Below are positions 25,567 through 34,973 of a stretch of DNA of 64,000 nt, in pieces (position 1 is the stretch's first letter; the number at the start of each line of letters is the position of its first letter). The notes below the pieces were generated by a model. The model saw only the letters and a program-made list of their open reading frames with translations. It did not search any database and had not been told where the DNA came from. The DNA comes from Bacteroidaceae bacterium (GTDB lineage Bacteria; Bacteroidota; Bacteroidia; Bacteroidales; Bacteroidaceae): positions 1 through 64,000 of the forward strand of contig JAFTSK010000055.1 of NCBI GenBank assembly GCA_017467385.1, written 5' to 3'. Made by a program: the position numbers and the translations under genes.

Positions 25567-26457
25567 ATGACCTTGATTGTACTGGCGGCCACGATGGGGA
25601 ATAAGTATGGTGGATTGAAGCAGCTGGAAGGGATAGGTCCCAATGGCGAAACTATATTAGACTTTTCCGTTTATGATGCCGTAAGAGCTGGATTTGACAG
25701 GATAGTATTTGTAATAAGCAGACACTTTGAACAGGAGTTTAAAAAATTGGTTTCAGGCAAATACGAACATGTGGTTGACGTGGAATATGTGTATCAAGAT
25801 GTAGATACCTTACCCATTGAAAAACGGAATCCAAAGCGGACAGCATTATATGGCTCGGTTAGAGCTGTGTTGATGGGAAAGAATTTGATAACTTCGCCTT
25901 TTGGTGTGATTAATGCTGTGAATTTTTATCAGAAGGAAAGTTTTCAGTTGTTGTATGAGCATTTGCAAGCATTGGAAAGTTCCGACTACCACAGTATTAA
26001 TGTTTGCTTTCGTTTGCGGAATGTATTGGCTGAAAGTGGAGGCGTTACACGAGGAATATGTGATGTTGACAAAGACGGTTTGCTTCTTTCGGTAACAGAT
26101 AGAAATGGAGTGGAACGTATAAGCGGAACACCCATGTATCCCAATGAAGTTCACAAGTGGGAACCTTTAGATGAAAATAGTTTGGTTTCGATGAACATGT
26201 GGGGCTTTAGAGTAGGGATTTTTGAGGAAATGCAAACGGCTTTTGATCGCTTCTTGGACGAGTATGGTTTTGATATGAAAGCACATTATTCAATTCCGGC
26301 TTTTGTGAATGAACGCATTACTCAAGGAGCTAAGGTAAAGGTTATTGAAACGCCGGCTCGTTGGATGGGATTGGTTTCCCATGATGACAAGATTCAGGTA
26401 GTCTTGCGAATCAATGAGTTGATGCGAAAGGGGATATATCCTCAGAAACTATTTTGA
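25567..26457 (+). CDS. nucleotidyltransferase homologue with degraded active site
   Basis: A 296-residue protein that aligns along its whole length with bacterial sugar-1-phosphate nucleotidyltransferase-like proteins. Family landmarks remain: KYGGLKQL, GPNGETILDFSVYDA, GICDVDKDG and VSMNMWGF. The catalytic positions are altered. The nucleotide loop usually LAAGMGSRYGG is LAATMGNKYGG (T9, N12, K13), and the usual PWGTGHA is ALYGSVRA. The metal-binding NADDFYG is NAVNFYQ (residues 116-122), which loses both aspartates. The frame is intact and has a promoter, so it looks like a maintained pseudo-enzyme or an enzyme with a changed role, not a decaying gene. Confidence 0.85.
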   Translation: MTLIVLAATMGNKYGGLKQLEGIGPNGETILDFSVYDAVRAGFDRIVFVISRHFEQEFKKLVSGKYEHVVDVEYVYQDVDTLPIEKRNPKRTALYGSVRAVLMGKNLITSPFGVINAVNFYQKESFQLLYEHLQALESSDYHSINVCFRLRNVLAESGGVTRGICDVDKDGLLLSVTDRNGVERISGTPMYPNEVHKWEPLDENSLVSMNMWGFRVGIFEEMQTAFDRFLDEYGFDMKAHYSIPAFVNERITQGAKVKVIETPARWMGLVSHDDKIQVVLRINELMRKGIYPQKLF

Positions 26458-26499
26458 AAAGAATATAATATAGAGAACGAAATATGAACAAAGAACGTT

Positions 26500-26674
26500 G
26501 AAAGACGTTCTACATGTGCTGATAATCTGCAACTCTTTGTGGGTATGTGAATATCTGGGAAGAGTAAGTTATACAGCGTTGTATAGACAGATTATTGCAT
26601 AGTAGTTTTGTCGTGTTTTATTTTGTGTTTGTGTTGTGGCTGTTCCCCGACGTGAGTCGGGGAACAGTTTTTTT
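26500..26674 (+). ncRNA. possible structured RNA ahead of a strong terminator
   Basis: The stretch from 26458 to 26640 has no gene. It contains GAACGT/ACGTTC, a long-range pairing ATAATCTG (about 26521) with CAGATTAT (about 26587), and inside it the hairpin TATACA-GCG-TTGTATA. A very strong terminator ends it. No consensus promoter is evident. It could be a 6S-like RNA or simply the 3' UTR of the preceding gene. Confidence 0.3.
26640..26674 (+). terminator. strong terminator
   Basis: CTGTTCCCCGAC and GTCGGGGAACAG with a four-base loop, then seven T. Confidence 0.92.
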
Positions 26675-26681
26675 ATTACAT

Positions 26682-26786
26682 ACGCTTGCAGTCTCAGATA
26701 AAAACGCTTGCAGTCTCACATGCTATCGAGACTGCAAGCGTAAGGCAACGAGACTTGCTTCGTTGACACACGAGACAAGCGTTTTA
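26682..26786. repeat. 22-base-register array (locus 3, own unit)
   Basis: ACGCTTGCAGTCTC at 26682 and again at 26704. Its complement-side form GAGACTGCAAGCGT is at 26728, and related GAGACTTGC (26750) and GAGACAAGC (26772) follow. Spacings are 22 within each orientation and 24 at the flip. The unit is unrelated to the CTTTGG family. Confidence 0.8.
26699..26741 (-). terminator. terminator of ispE
   Basis: On the minus strand ACGCTTGCAGTCTC, a ten-base loop, GAGACTGCAAGCGT and TTTT. It is formed by two units of the array. Confidence 0.75.
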
Positions 26787-26788
26787 CT

Positions 26789-27613
26789 TTATTCCAAAGC
26801 TCTTTGTCTGCAAAAGCAACCGCTGAACACTTCGTCCACAAATTCCACTTGTTCGCGGAAAATACCGAAGACTGAGGAACCGGAACCACTCATCGAAGCG
26901 TAGACAGCACCCATGTCGTACAGTTTGTCTTTAATAGCGGCTATTTCAGGATACTTTTGGAACACGCTGTATTCAAAGTCGTTCTTCATGGTAGCGCGCC
27001 ATGTTTCTACCGGCATACGAATAATCTCTTTCAGGGATTGCTGGGGCTTTTGAGGTTTGATTTGACTGAAAGCATCTTTAGTTGAAACAAAGATGTCCGG
27101 TTTTACTAATACCAAATAGTAGCCCTTCAAAGATAGTTGGATAGGCTCGAAAATGTTTCCAATGCCTGAAGCAAATACCGGTTTGTTCTGAATGAAGAAT
27201 GCACAGTCAGCTCCTAAACGGGCTGCATATTCTTCCATTTGTTCGGTGGATATGCCAAGACCGAATTTCTCGTTTAATAGTTTAATCATGAAGGCGGCAT
27301 CTGCCGAACCGCCTCCTAAGCCTGCACCGGTAGGGATATGCTTGTACATGTGGATGTCAATAGCGGGCATATCAGGAAAATCCTTTTTCAGTAAACGGTA
27401 GGCCTTTACTACCAAATTGTTTTCCGGTTCTCCTTCAATGGGAACTCCGGACACTTTCAGCGTGTATTCTTCTTCTCCTTCCCGTTGTGTAACTTCCAAT
27501 GCGTCTTGCAGATTGATGGGGTAGAAGATGGTCTCTAAGTTATGGTAAGCATCGGGACGTTTCTCAACAATGTTCAGTCCCAAATTGATTTTAGCGTTCG
27601 GGTATGTTATCAT
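26789..27613 (-). CDS. ispE: 4-diphosphocytidyl-2-C-methyl-D-erythritol kinase
   Basis: GHMP-family kinase (274 residues) of the MEP isoprenoid pathway. It phosphorylates CDP-methylerythritol with ATP. The N-terminal [24 protein letters not shown] is the substrate motif, [12 protein letters not shown] (around residue 95) is the ATP-binding GHMP motif, and [13 protein letters not shown] near residue 240 is the C-terminal GHMP motif. Length is normal. It is downstream of galE on the same strand but a terminator separates them; I see no clear promoter of its own. Confidence 0.96.
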   Translation of the reverse strand: MITYPNAKINLGLNIVEKRPDAYHNLETIFYPINLQDALEVTQREGEEEYTLKVSGVPIEGEPENNLVVKAYRLLKKDFPDMPAIDIHMYKHIPTGAGLGGGSADAAFMIKLLNEKFGLGISTEQMEEYAARLGADCAFFIQNKPVFASGIGNIFEPIQLSLKGYYLVLVKPDIFVSTKDAFSQIKPQKPQQSLKEIIRMPVETWRATMKNDFEYSVFQKYPEIAAIKDKLYDMGAVYASMSGSGSSVFGIFREQVEFVDEVFSGCFCRQRALE

Positions 27614-27661
27614 CTTTATTATAATTTGATTTTACTTATCAATGGAGAACAATACGATTAT

Positions 27662-27697
27662 AAAAAAGTGGATGTGCAGTTGTATTTGCACACCCAC
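27662..27697 (-). terminator. terminator of galE
   Basis: On the minus strand GTGGGTGTGCA and TGCACATCCAC form the stem, followed by six T. Outer arms ACAATACGA and TCGTATTGT extend the symmetry. Confidence 0.88.
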
Positions 27698-27722
27698 TAA
27701 GTCGTATTGTAAAAATAATGTG

Positions 27723-28739
27723 TTATTCTTCAAATCCGTTTGGATTGTTCTTCTGCCAGTTCCAGCTGTCTCGGCACATTTCTTCAATACCAAATTCTGC
27801 TTTCCAACCAAGTTCTGCGGCGGCCTTTGCAGGATTACAGTAGCAAGTAGCGATGTCTCCCGGGCGGCGTGGCTTGATAGAATAAGGAACAGGAACACCA
27901 TTGGCTTTTTCAAATGCTTTCACTACATCCAATACAGAATAGCCATGACCGGTACCGATGTTGTAGATAGCAATGCCTTTCTTTTCTACGATAGCCTTCA
28001 ATGCAGCTACGTGTGCGCGAGCAAGGTCAACAACGTGGATATAGTCGCGAACGCCTGTACCATCGTGTGTATCGTAGTCGTTACCGAATACGCCCAATTC
28101 AGGACGCTTGCCAACAGCGGTTTGAGTAATGTAAGGCATCAAGTTATTAGGAATACCGTTCGGGTTTTCTCCGATAGTACCACTCTTGTGTGCGCCGATT
28201 GGGTTGAAGTAACGAAGCAAAACTATATTCCATTCATTGTCAGCTTTCTGAACATCCATAAGGACTTCTTCAAGCATTGACTTGGTTTGACCGTAAGGAT
28301 TTGTACAATGGCCTTTCGGACATTCTTCTGTGATAGGAATGATGGCAGGATCGCCGTAAACGGTAGCACTGGAAGAGAATATGATGTTTTTGCAACCATT
28401 CTTGCGCATTACGTCAAGCAATACAAAAGTACCGTTCATGTTGTTTTCGTAATATTCAAGAGGCTTGGCACAACTTTCACCAACTGCCTTCAAACCGGCA
28501 AAGTGAATACAAGCATCGAACTTGTGTTCGTTAAAAACTTTTTGCAAACCTTCGCGGTCGCGGATATCCACTTTATAGAAAGGAACTTCTTTACCGATGA
28601 TTTTAGCAACACGTTTTAGCGAAATAGGAGATGAGTTGTCTAAGTTATCTACTACAACAGCTTCGTGTCCGGCTTCGGTAAGTTCAATCAAGGTGTGGCT
28701 TCCAATAAAACCAGCACCACCTGTAAGAAGGATTTTCAT
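27723..28739 (-). CDS. galE: UDP-glucose 4-epimerase
   Basis: Short-chain dehydrogenase-type epimerase (338 residues) that interconverts UDP-glucose and UDP-galactose with bound NAD. The Rossmann motif GGAGFIGSH is at residues 7-15. The catalytic serine lies in SSSATVYG near residue 125, and the Y-x-x-x-K pair is in NPYGQTKS near residue 150. The C-terminal [24 protein letters not shown] is typical. It has its own consensus promoter and terminator. It supplies UDP-galactose for glycan synthesis and completes galactose use. Confidence 0.96.
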   Translation of the reverse strand: MKILLTGGAGFIGSHTLIELTEAGHEAVVVDNLDNSSPISLKRVAKIIGKEVPFYKVDIRDREGLQKVFNEHKFDACIHFAGLKAVGESCAKPLEYYENNMNGTFVLLDVMRKNGCKNIIFSSSATVYGDPAIIPITEECPKGHCTNPYGQTKSMLEEVLMDVQKADNEWNIVLLRYFNPIGAHKSGTIGENPNGIPNNLMPYITQTAVGKRPELGVFGNDYDTHDGTGVRDYIHVVDLARAHVAALKAIVEKKGIAIYNIGTGHGYSVLDVVKAFEKANGVPVPYSIKPRRPGDIATCYCNPAKAAAELGWKAEFGIEEMCRDSWNWQKNNPNGFEE

Positions 28740-28802
28740 AGTCGTTATGATTTTTAAATTAATATATTCAATCGTTTAAAGGAATTGCTATTCCTCGTTT
28801 CG

Positions 28803-28833
28803 CAAAATTAGGGATTATTTTTTATAATACAAA
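28803..28833 (-). promoter_or_regulatory. promoter of galE
   Basis: Minus-strand TTTG (28833-28830), 19 bases, TAATTTTG (28810-28803). The leader is about 57 bases. It is divergent from the dnaB promoter about 95 bases away. Confidence 0.87.
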
Positions 28834-28927
28834 GTCTTTAACTTCGTTTTTTGTGAAGGTGCTGAAAGTTTTAAAACTTGTTCTGAACCGATGTTGAAAA
28901 CTCCTGAAAGAGAATGTTTGACTTAGT

Positions 28928-28959
28928 TTTGTCTTTTCTGCAACAAAATTCTATCTTTG
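28928..28959 (+). promoter_or_regulatory. promoter of dnaB
   Basis: TTTG at 28928-28931, 20 bases, TATCTTTG at 28952-28959. The leader is about 16 bases. Confidence 0.87.
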
Positions 28960-28981
28960 CGACACTTTAAAGATATAAAGA

Positions 28982-30538
28982 ATGGCAGAACAAAGAAGAA
29001 ATACTCGTGTTTCAAGAACACCGGTTAAGTCTAAACCGGTGGACGAATACGGACATTTGCAACCTCAAGCGCTTGATTTTGAAGAAGCGGTTTTGGGAGC
29101 ATTGATGATTGAAAGAGATGCGTACTCGGTCGTGAGTGAGATACTTCGCCCGGAATCGTTTTATGATTATCGGCATCAGTTGTTGTACAAGGCTATCACC
29201 ACGTTGGCCATGCGTCAGCAACCGGTTGATATTCTGACAGTAGCCGAACAGTTGCGTAGTACCGGCGAATTGGAAGAGGCGGGAGGTCCTTTCTATATTA
29301 CTCAACTTAGTGGTAAGGTGGCTTCATCGGCTCATATTGAATATCATGCGCGAATCATTGCACAGAAGTACATGGCTCGCGAACTCATTACCTTTACCAG
29401 TACCATTCAGACAAAGGCTTTTGATGAGACACAGGACGTAGACGATTTGATGCAGGAAGCCGAAGGCAAACTCTTTGAAATCTCTCAGAAGAACATGAAA
29501 AAGGATTACACCCAAATCAATCCGGTTATTCAGGAGGCTTACGAGATGTTGCAGAAGGCAGCGGCACGTACCGATGGTTTGAGTGGATTGGAAAGTGGGT
29601 TCCATCGGTTGGATAAGATGACTTCCGGTTGGCAGAATTCCGATTTGGTGATTATTGCGGCACGTCCGGCGATGGGGAAGACTGCTTTTGTGCTTTCGAT
29701 GGCCAAAAACATGGCAGTAAATGCTCGCATACCGGTTGCCTTGTTCTCGCTTGAAATGAGTAATGTACAGTTGGTAAACCGTTTGATTGTCAATGTGTGC
29801 GAAATTCCGGGCGAAAAAATTAAGAGTGGACAGTTGGCTCCTTACGAATGGGGGCAGTTGGACTATAAGATAAAGGAACTTTTTGATGCTCCGATGTATG
29901 TGGATGATACTCCTTCTTTGTCGGTCTTCGAGTTGAGAACCAAAGCACGCCGTCTGGTACGCGAACATGGGGTTAAGATTATCATCATCGACTACTTGCA
30001 GTTGATGAATGCCAGCGGTATGTCGTTCGGTAGCCGTCAGGAAGAAGTAAGTACGATTTCGCGTTCATTAAAGGGCTTGGCAAAGGAATTGAACATTCCT
30101 ATCATTGCGTTGAGTCAGTTGAATCGTGGGGTAGAAAATCGTGAAGGAATTGAAGGAAAGCGTCCACAGCTTAGCGACTTGCGTGAATCGGGAGCCATCG
30201 AACAGGATGCCGATATGGTATGTTTCATCCATCGTCCCGAGTATTATAAGATATATACGGATGATAAGGGAAATGACTTGCGCGGTATGGCCGAAATCAT
30301 TATCGCCAAGCATCGTAACGGTGCGGTAGGAGATGTGTTGCTTCGTTTCCGAGGCGAATATGCCCGTTTCCAAAATCCGGATGACGATTTGATTATTCCT
30401 ATGCCGGGAGAAGAACCGGGAGTGATTGGCTCCAAGTTAAACAAAAAAGGCGGAGATGTACCTCCACCACCCATCGAGTCAGCACCGATGGAAACACCTT
30501 TTGGAGCCCCCATGCCGGACGGCTCTGTACCCTTCTAA
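28982..30538 (+). CDS. dnaB: replicative DNA helicase
   Basis: Hexameric helicase (518 residues) that unwinds DNA at the replication fork. The N-terminal helical domain begins near residue 25 (QALDFEEAVLGALMIERDAY). The RecA-like domain has Walker A in ARPAMGKTAF near residue 230, IIIIDYLQLM as Walker B, SQLNRGVENR and the arginine-finger region SDLRESGAIEQDAD. The C-terminal tail is proline- and glycine-rich. No intein or insertion is present. Confidence 0.97.
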   Translation: MAEQRRNTRVSRTPVKSKPVDEYGHLQPQALDFEEAVLGALMIERDAYSVVSEILRPESFYDYRHQLLYKAITTLAMRQQPVDILTVAEQLRSTGELEEAGGPFYITQLSGKVASSAHIEYHARIIAQKYMARELITFTSTIQTKAFDETQDVDDLMQEAEGKLFEISQKNMKKDYTQINPVIQEAYEMLQKAAARTDGLSGLESGFHRLDKMTSGWQNSDLVIIAARPAMGKTAFVLSMAKNMAVNARIPVALFSLEMSNVQLVNRLIVNVCEIPGEKIKSGQLAPYEWGQLDYKIKELFDAPMYVDDTPSLSVFELRTKARRLVREHGVKIIIIDYLQLMNASGMSFGSRQEEVSTISRSLKGLAKELNIPIIALSQLNRGVENREGIEGKRPQLSDLRESGAIEQDADMVCFIHRPEYYKIYTDDKGNDLRGMAEIIIAKHRNGAVGDVLLRFRGEYARFQNPDDDLIIPMPGEEPGVIGSKLNKKGGDVPPPPIESAPMETPFGAPMPDGSVPF

Positions 30539-30543
30539 AAACG

Positions 30544-30597
30544 CTTTGGAGAAAAGGTAAATTCTCTTTGGAGGACGACTCGGTTCTCCAAAGAGAA
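30544..30597. repeat. 22-base-register array (locus 4)
   Basis: Cores CTTTGG at 30544, CTTTGG at 30566 and CCAAAG at 30588, exactly 22 apart, with an orientation flip. The last two units create the terminator between dnaB and the convergent ligase gene. Confidence 0.85.
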
Positions 30598-30600
30598 TTT
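30559..30600. terminator. terminator shared by dnaB and the convergent ligase gene
   Basis: Perfect 15-base arms AAATTCTCTTTGGAG and CTCCAAAGAGAATTT with a 12-base loop; T-rich on both outer sides. Confidence 0.8.
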
Positions 30601-32264
30601 TATGCTTTGTTTTGATAAAGATAACGCTTGATACTCTTCTTTGCAGTTTTCTCAAACTCTTCCGGATAAAGCTTGACTTTCGCTATCTGTGAATAGGCCG
30701 GCAGTTGCTTGTTCAGCTCTATTCGATTATTATCTATTGCTTTTTCCAAGTCCGTTTCGTTCAGTCCGTTGTGGTAAGCTTCATCTTTGTCGGCATAGAC
30801 CAACGCCACCAATTTATCTTGCAGTAACACAATGAGAGACTCCGAAACATACGGCATGTTGTTCAGCTTGGATTCAATTTCTTCCGGGTAGATGTTCTGA
30901 CCGGTGGCTGTAAGAAGCATATTTTTGCAACGACCTTTAATGAAAATATTTCCTTCTTTGTCGATAACAGCCATATCGCCGGTATGGAGCCAACCGTTTT
31001 TGTCGATGACTTGTCGGGTGGCTTCTTCGTTCTTGTAATATCCCAGCATCAGATTTTCTCCTCGACAAACCAATTCGCCCGGGATGTTTTCCTGGTCATC
31101 GGACATGACCTTTACTTCCATACGCGAAGCAGCTTTCCCGCACGATGCCGGTTTAATCCTTGTCCAATGCTCGTGCGAGATAATGGGGCCACATTCGGTC
31201 ATGCCGTAAGCCGTCGTATAAGGAAAGCCGATACGACGCAGAAAGTTTTCTACTTCTGCATTGAACGGTGCACCACCAATGATGATTTCTTCAAAGTTAC
31301 CCCCAAACATCTCCTTTGCTTGTGTGCGGATTTGTTGCTTGATGTGATCGCTGATGATGGGAACAGTCAGCAATAGTTTACCCAAGCGATTGTCTACTTT
31401 GGGAAGAATATTCTTCTTGATGATTTTCTCAATGACCAATGGTACGCTACAAATGATGCGTGGGCGTATCTTTGCGAAAGATTCGATAATAATCTTCGGG
31501 GTAGGCATACGTGTGAGGAACCACAGATGTGCTCCTGAAGTAATGCCATGCAGGAAGTCAAATGCCAGCCCAAATACATGTCCTAACGGAAGCATGGATA
31601 CGACGTTGTCGCCCGGACGAAGAATAATTTTTTCCTGGAAATAAAGAATATTGGATAGCAGACTTCGGTAGGGGAGCATGACACCTTTAGAATAACCGGT
31701 CGTTCCGGAAGTATAATTGATGATTGCCAGTTCCTCGGGAGATTGTTCCTTTCGATAGCAAATATCCTCTGGTGTAAAGCGAGAGGGGAATCTATGACCA
31801 AATATTTCGTTCAGGTGTTCACGTGTGTATGTCAGTTTTGCGCTTCGTGAAAGAACGATGTCAAAGTCTTTCAACTCGATGATTCCTTCCAACAAAGGCA
31901 TGGCTTCTTCGTTCAAGTTTTCCCAAACCTGGTCGCCTACAAACAACAAACGGGATTCAGAATGATTGACGATGTTGTGAATTTGGTCGGGCTTGAACTC
32001 ATGCAAGATAGGAACAGCCACCGCCCCGTAAGTAATGGCGGCAATAAAACTAACAGTCCAATGGGCGCTGTTTCGTCCGCAGATAGCAATCTTGTCGCCT
32101 TCACGAATGCCGGCCGATTGCATGGCAATGTGTATCTTTTCTACTTTACGGGCTACATCTCTATATTGCAAGGTAGCCCCTAAATAGTCGGTAAGTGCAT
32201 CTTGATTCCAGTTCTTCTTTATGCTGTTTTCTATGAGTTCAATGAATGTATTCTTTGCTTCCAT
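30600..32264 (-). CDS. AMP-binding long-chain acyl-CoA synthetase
   Basis: ANL-superfamily adenylating enzyme (554 residues) that probably activates a fatty acid as acyl-AMP and then acyl-CoA. The P-loop-like motif INYTSGTTGYSKGVMLP is near residue 185, AYGMTECGP near residue 355, and GWLHTGDMAVIDKEGNIFIKGR near residue 425. The catalytic lysine region AKKSIKRYLY ends the protein. It is closest in feel to FadD-type ligases. Transfer to a carrier protein in place of CoA cannot be excluded. A -7-like TACTTTTG is on its strand at 32309-32302. Confidence 0.9.
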   Translation of the reverse strand: MEAKNTFIELIENSIKKNWNQDALTDYLGATLQYRDVARKVEKIHIAMQSAGIREGDKIAICGRNSAHWTVSFIAAITYGAVAVPILHEFKPDQIHNIVNHSESRLLFVGDQVWENLNEEAMPLLEGIIELKDFDIVLSRSAKLTYTREHLNEIFGHRFPSRFTPEDICYRKEQSPEELAIINYTSGTTGYSKGVMLPYRSLLSNILYFQEKIILRPGDNVVSMLPLGHVFGLAFDFLHGITSGAHLWFLTRMPTPKIIIESFAKIRPRIICSVPLVIEKIIKKNILPKVDNRLGKLLLTVPIISDHIKQQIRTQAKEMFGGNFEEIIIGGAPFNAEVENFLRRIGFPYTTAYGMTECGPIISHEHWTRIKPASCGKAASRMEVKVMSDDQENIPGELVCRGENLMLGYYKNEEATRQVIDKNGWLHTGDMAVIDKEGNIFIKGRCKNMLLTATGQNIYPEEIESKLNNMPYVSESLIVLLQDKLVALVYADKDEAYHNGLNETDLEKAIDNNRIELNKQLPAYSQIAKVKLYPEEFEKTAKKSIKRYLYQNKA

Positions 32265-32397
32265 GAATGGTAAAATTGCACGTTTTTAACTAAAGTGTGC
32301 ACAAAAGTAGTAAAATCCCTTTTTCGATAGATAAACAGGCATAGATTTTAAGGAGTTTTAAGACTTGACGGGAAGCAACAATCATACAATAAAAGAG

Positions 32398-32442
32398 TCG
32401 TGTCATTCTGAACGGGAGGTTATTTCCCTCAGAATGACACGA
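32398..32442 (-). terminator. hairpin downstream of the GH20 gene
   Basis: TCGTGTCATTCTGA and TCAGAATGACACGA pair perfectly, with a second inner GGGA/TCCC pairing. T-rich sequence follows on the minus strand. The rest of 32265-32477 holds only a -7-like box. Confidence 0.75.
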
Positions 32443-32477
32443 CAAAAATGAATATAGAGGTAATCTCTACAAAGTCA

Positions 32478-34817
32478 TCAATAGAACAACTGTTCCGGCT
32501 TGATAGGAGTGAACTTTTCGGCATCAGCCTTGCGGATGCTGATAGAAGCGTCGTCCCAAGCAGAAGGCCAGCCGCCGATGATGTGGCTACAGAACACCAC
32601 CTTCAATTCGTGCAAGCCCTTAGCCAAAGCAACTGACTTGTCTTTGCGAGAGAAGCGTTTCACTTCGCCGCCGTTGTCAATCAACAGTTTGCCATCAATC
32701 CAAACTTCATCGTTGTTGGAAGTGAAATAGTAAACACCGTCTTCCGGAATTTCTACATAACCTTCAGCGATTGCACCGTAGTATTTTACTCCACGCATGT
32801 TTTCCCAAGTCGGCTCTTGGCTACGAATGTCTCTCAGGGTTTTGATGGTCAGTTCTTTCCATTCTTCAGCCTTAGCCAATTCTTCCGAGTTGAGATAATA
32901 GCCGTAAGCCATCTTCATCTTCAAACCGTTCATTGCGTCTTTCACTTCCTTTGCCGGAGCCAATTCCTGTTTTTCAACGGTGATGGTGCGGATAGGACTC
33001 ATCTTGCCGGAAGGCAATACAGAAGCAATCTTCAATGTCGCACTTTCTGTGAAAGTCAGCGGTTCGGTATATTCGGCAGAAACCGGAGTAGGTTCTGTTC
33101 CATCAGTCGTATAAACCACCTTGATGGGGCGAGAAGTGGTGAACGGCATAACTACTGTGTCTGTAAAGGCTACAAAGTTACATGAACCGTTCGGTTGTTC
33201 CGGTTGAGGAATGTGATAGTTCACCCCATGAGCATCCAAGCGAACGTAAGCATTGTTGATGCGACGTTCAAAGTCCTTGTAGTCCTTCTTGTCCAACGGG
33301 GTCCAACCGATTTCGGCTACGGCAATGACACGCGGATACATCATGTATTCTCTTTGGGCATTGGTGTACATATATTCCGACCAAGTGTTGCCTTGTACAC
33401 CGAGGATGTGGTGGGCTTTGCCCATTGTAACCAATGTGTCAGGCACCGGATTGTAGCTGTAAGTCTTTTCCAACGGAGTATAACCGCCGATGGTTACAGG
33501 CTCAATCTTGGAGTCGCCCTGATAGTGGTCAAGGTACATACCGTTTCCGCCTGGAGTCATGATGACATCGTGTGATTGCAGAGCAGACGCGATGCCACCT
33601 TCTTCGCCACGCCATGACATAACGGTTGCATCAGGACTCAAGCCACCTTCAAGGATTTCATCCCAACCGATGATCTTCTTTCCATGCTTAGCCAACATCT
33701 GTTCCATGCGGCCGATGACGTAGCTCTGCAAGCGTTCTTCGGCGGTGTGGCCGTCCTTAGCTCTCAAGCCTTCTTTGCGGATACGTTCTTGACATTTCGG
33801 ACATTTTGACCAATGCAACTTCGGAGATTCATCGCCTCCGATGTGGAAATAAGTGCCTGGGAACAAAGGAACCATTTCGTCTACTACATCACTCAAGAAC
33901 TCGAACATGTCTTCCTTGCCGGCACACATCACCAATTCTTCTACTCCCCAAACGATTCGCGGAGTAACTTCTTCGCCTGTACAAGAAAGATGAGGATAAG
34001 CGGCGATAGCCGACAATTCATGTCCCGGAGTTTCGAGTTCGGGAACGATTGTAATAAAGCGTTCAGCGGCGTATGCCACTACATCCTTGATTTCTTCCTG
34101 TGTATAGAATCCGCTGTGAGTTGTTCCTTCGCCATCTACGCGAGTGGCACCTACTTCTGTCAGCTTCGGATATTTCTTAATTTCAATACGCCAACCCTGG
34201 TCTTCGGTCAGGTGCCAGTGCATACGGTTCATCTTCAACATGGCCATGACATCAATCTGACGCTTGGTTTCTTCTACAGTCATGAAATGGCGGCATGGAT
34301 CCAAGTGAACACCACGATAAGCAAAGCGCGGAGCATCTTCGATGTTTACACAAGGAAGCGTCCAGTCTGTGTTGACCACAGTCGGGCTTTCGATTTCGGC
34401 CGGAAGCAACTGAAGCACCGTTTGCATGCCATAGAATACGCCGGCGGCAGTCTTGGCGGTGATATGGATAGCGGCAGGAGTAACTTCCAACTTATAGCCT
34501 TCTTCGTTCATTTCCAAAGTCGGATCAATGACCAATCGGATGTTTCCTTCCGATTCGCTTACGGCCAAATCAAAGCCGGTCGACTTTTTCAGCTTGTTGG
34601 CAAAGAATTCGGCTACGGTCTTTGCTTCGGGAGTAGAAGCCTGGAAAACAGTTCCCGAGGTGAGAGCAAACTTGCCTTCTTGTTGTTGCAATGAAACCGG
34701 AGTTGGAATCAGGTTGATTCCCTGATTGTACGCCTTGTCGGAAACCGACTGCGTGCTGCACGATGTAATAAGCCCCATTGCGAGAGCCATACATAGTGTT
34801 GTAAGGTTCTTTTTCAT
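32478..34817 (-). CDS. beta-N-acetylhexosaminidase lipoprotein (GH20)
   Basis: Surface or periplasmic glycoside hydrolase of 779 residues that removes terminal N-acetylhexosamine from glycans. The signal peptide ends ITSC with the lipidated cysteine at residue 20. The GH20b domain spans about 30-155, then the catalytic barrel about 160-510 with the substrate-assisted pair D329-E330 in HIGGDESPKLHW. A chitobiase-like C-terminal segment is near 545-610, and a PA14-like domain (VEIPEDGVYYFTSNNDEVWIDG is part of it) is at about 670-765. It is monocistronic. Targets may include mucin or host glycans; this is inference from the family. Confidence 0.94.
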   Translation of the reverse strand: MKKNLTTLCMALAMGLITSCSTQSVSDKAYNQGINLIPTPVSLQQQEGKFALTSGTVFQASTPEAKTVAEFFANKLKKSTGFDLAVSESEGNIRLVIDPTLEMNEEGYKLEVTPAAIHITAKTAAGVFYGMQTVLQLLPAEIESPTVVNTDWTLPCVNIEDAPRFAYRGVHLDPCRHFMTVEETKRQIDVMAMLKMNRMHWHLTEDQGWRIEIKKYPKLTEVGATRVDGEGTTHSGFYTQEEIKDVVAYAAERFITIVPELETPGHELSAIAAYPHLSCTGEEVTPRIVWGVEELVMCAGKEDMFEFLSDVVDEMVPLFPGTYFHIGGDESPKLHWSKCPKCQERIRKEGLRAKDGHTAEERLQSYVIGRMEQMLAKHGKKIIGWDEILEGGLSPDATVMSWRGEEGGIASALQSHDVIMTPGGNGMYLDHYQGDSKIEPVTIGGYTPLEKTYSYNPVPDTLVTMGKAHHILGVQGNTWSEYMYTNAQREYMMYPRVIAVAEIGWTPLDKKDYKDFERRINNAYVRLDAHGVNYHIPQPEQPNGSCNFVAFTDTVVMPFTTSRPIKVVYTTDGTEPTPVSAEYTEPLTFTESATLKIASVLPSGKMSPIRTITVEKQELAPAKEVKDAMNGLKMKMAYGYYLNSEELAKAEEWKELTIKTLRDIRSQEPTWENMRGVKYYGAIAEGYVEIPEDGVYYFTSNNDEVWIDGKLLIDNGGEVKRFSRKDKSVALAKGLHELKVVFCSHIIGGWPSAWDDASISIRKADAEKFTPIKPEQLFY

Positions 34818-34904
34818 GTATAGGTTATATTAAATTAATGTGGCGGCTAAGTTATGGTAAATAAATGGTACAACCAAATAAGACTGATAGAAAAAGAAGC
34901 AAGG

Positions 34905-34969
34905 CTTTGGGCGAAAGCTTTTGAGCTTTTGGGCAAAAGTTCTTCATCTTTTTAAAAAAGTTCTTGTAA
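34905..34969. repeat. 22-base-register array (locus 5)
   Basis: Units beginning CTTTGGGCGAAAG (34905), CTTTTGGGCAAAAGTTCTT (34926) and CTTTTTAAAAAAGTTCTTG (34948). TTTGG repeats at exactly 22 (34906, 34928). It ends a few bases before the -33 box of the tRNA-Ala promoter. The region 34818-34904 shows nothing else. Confidence 0.75.
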
Positions 34970-34973
34970 TTGC

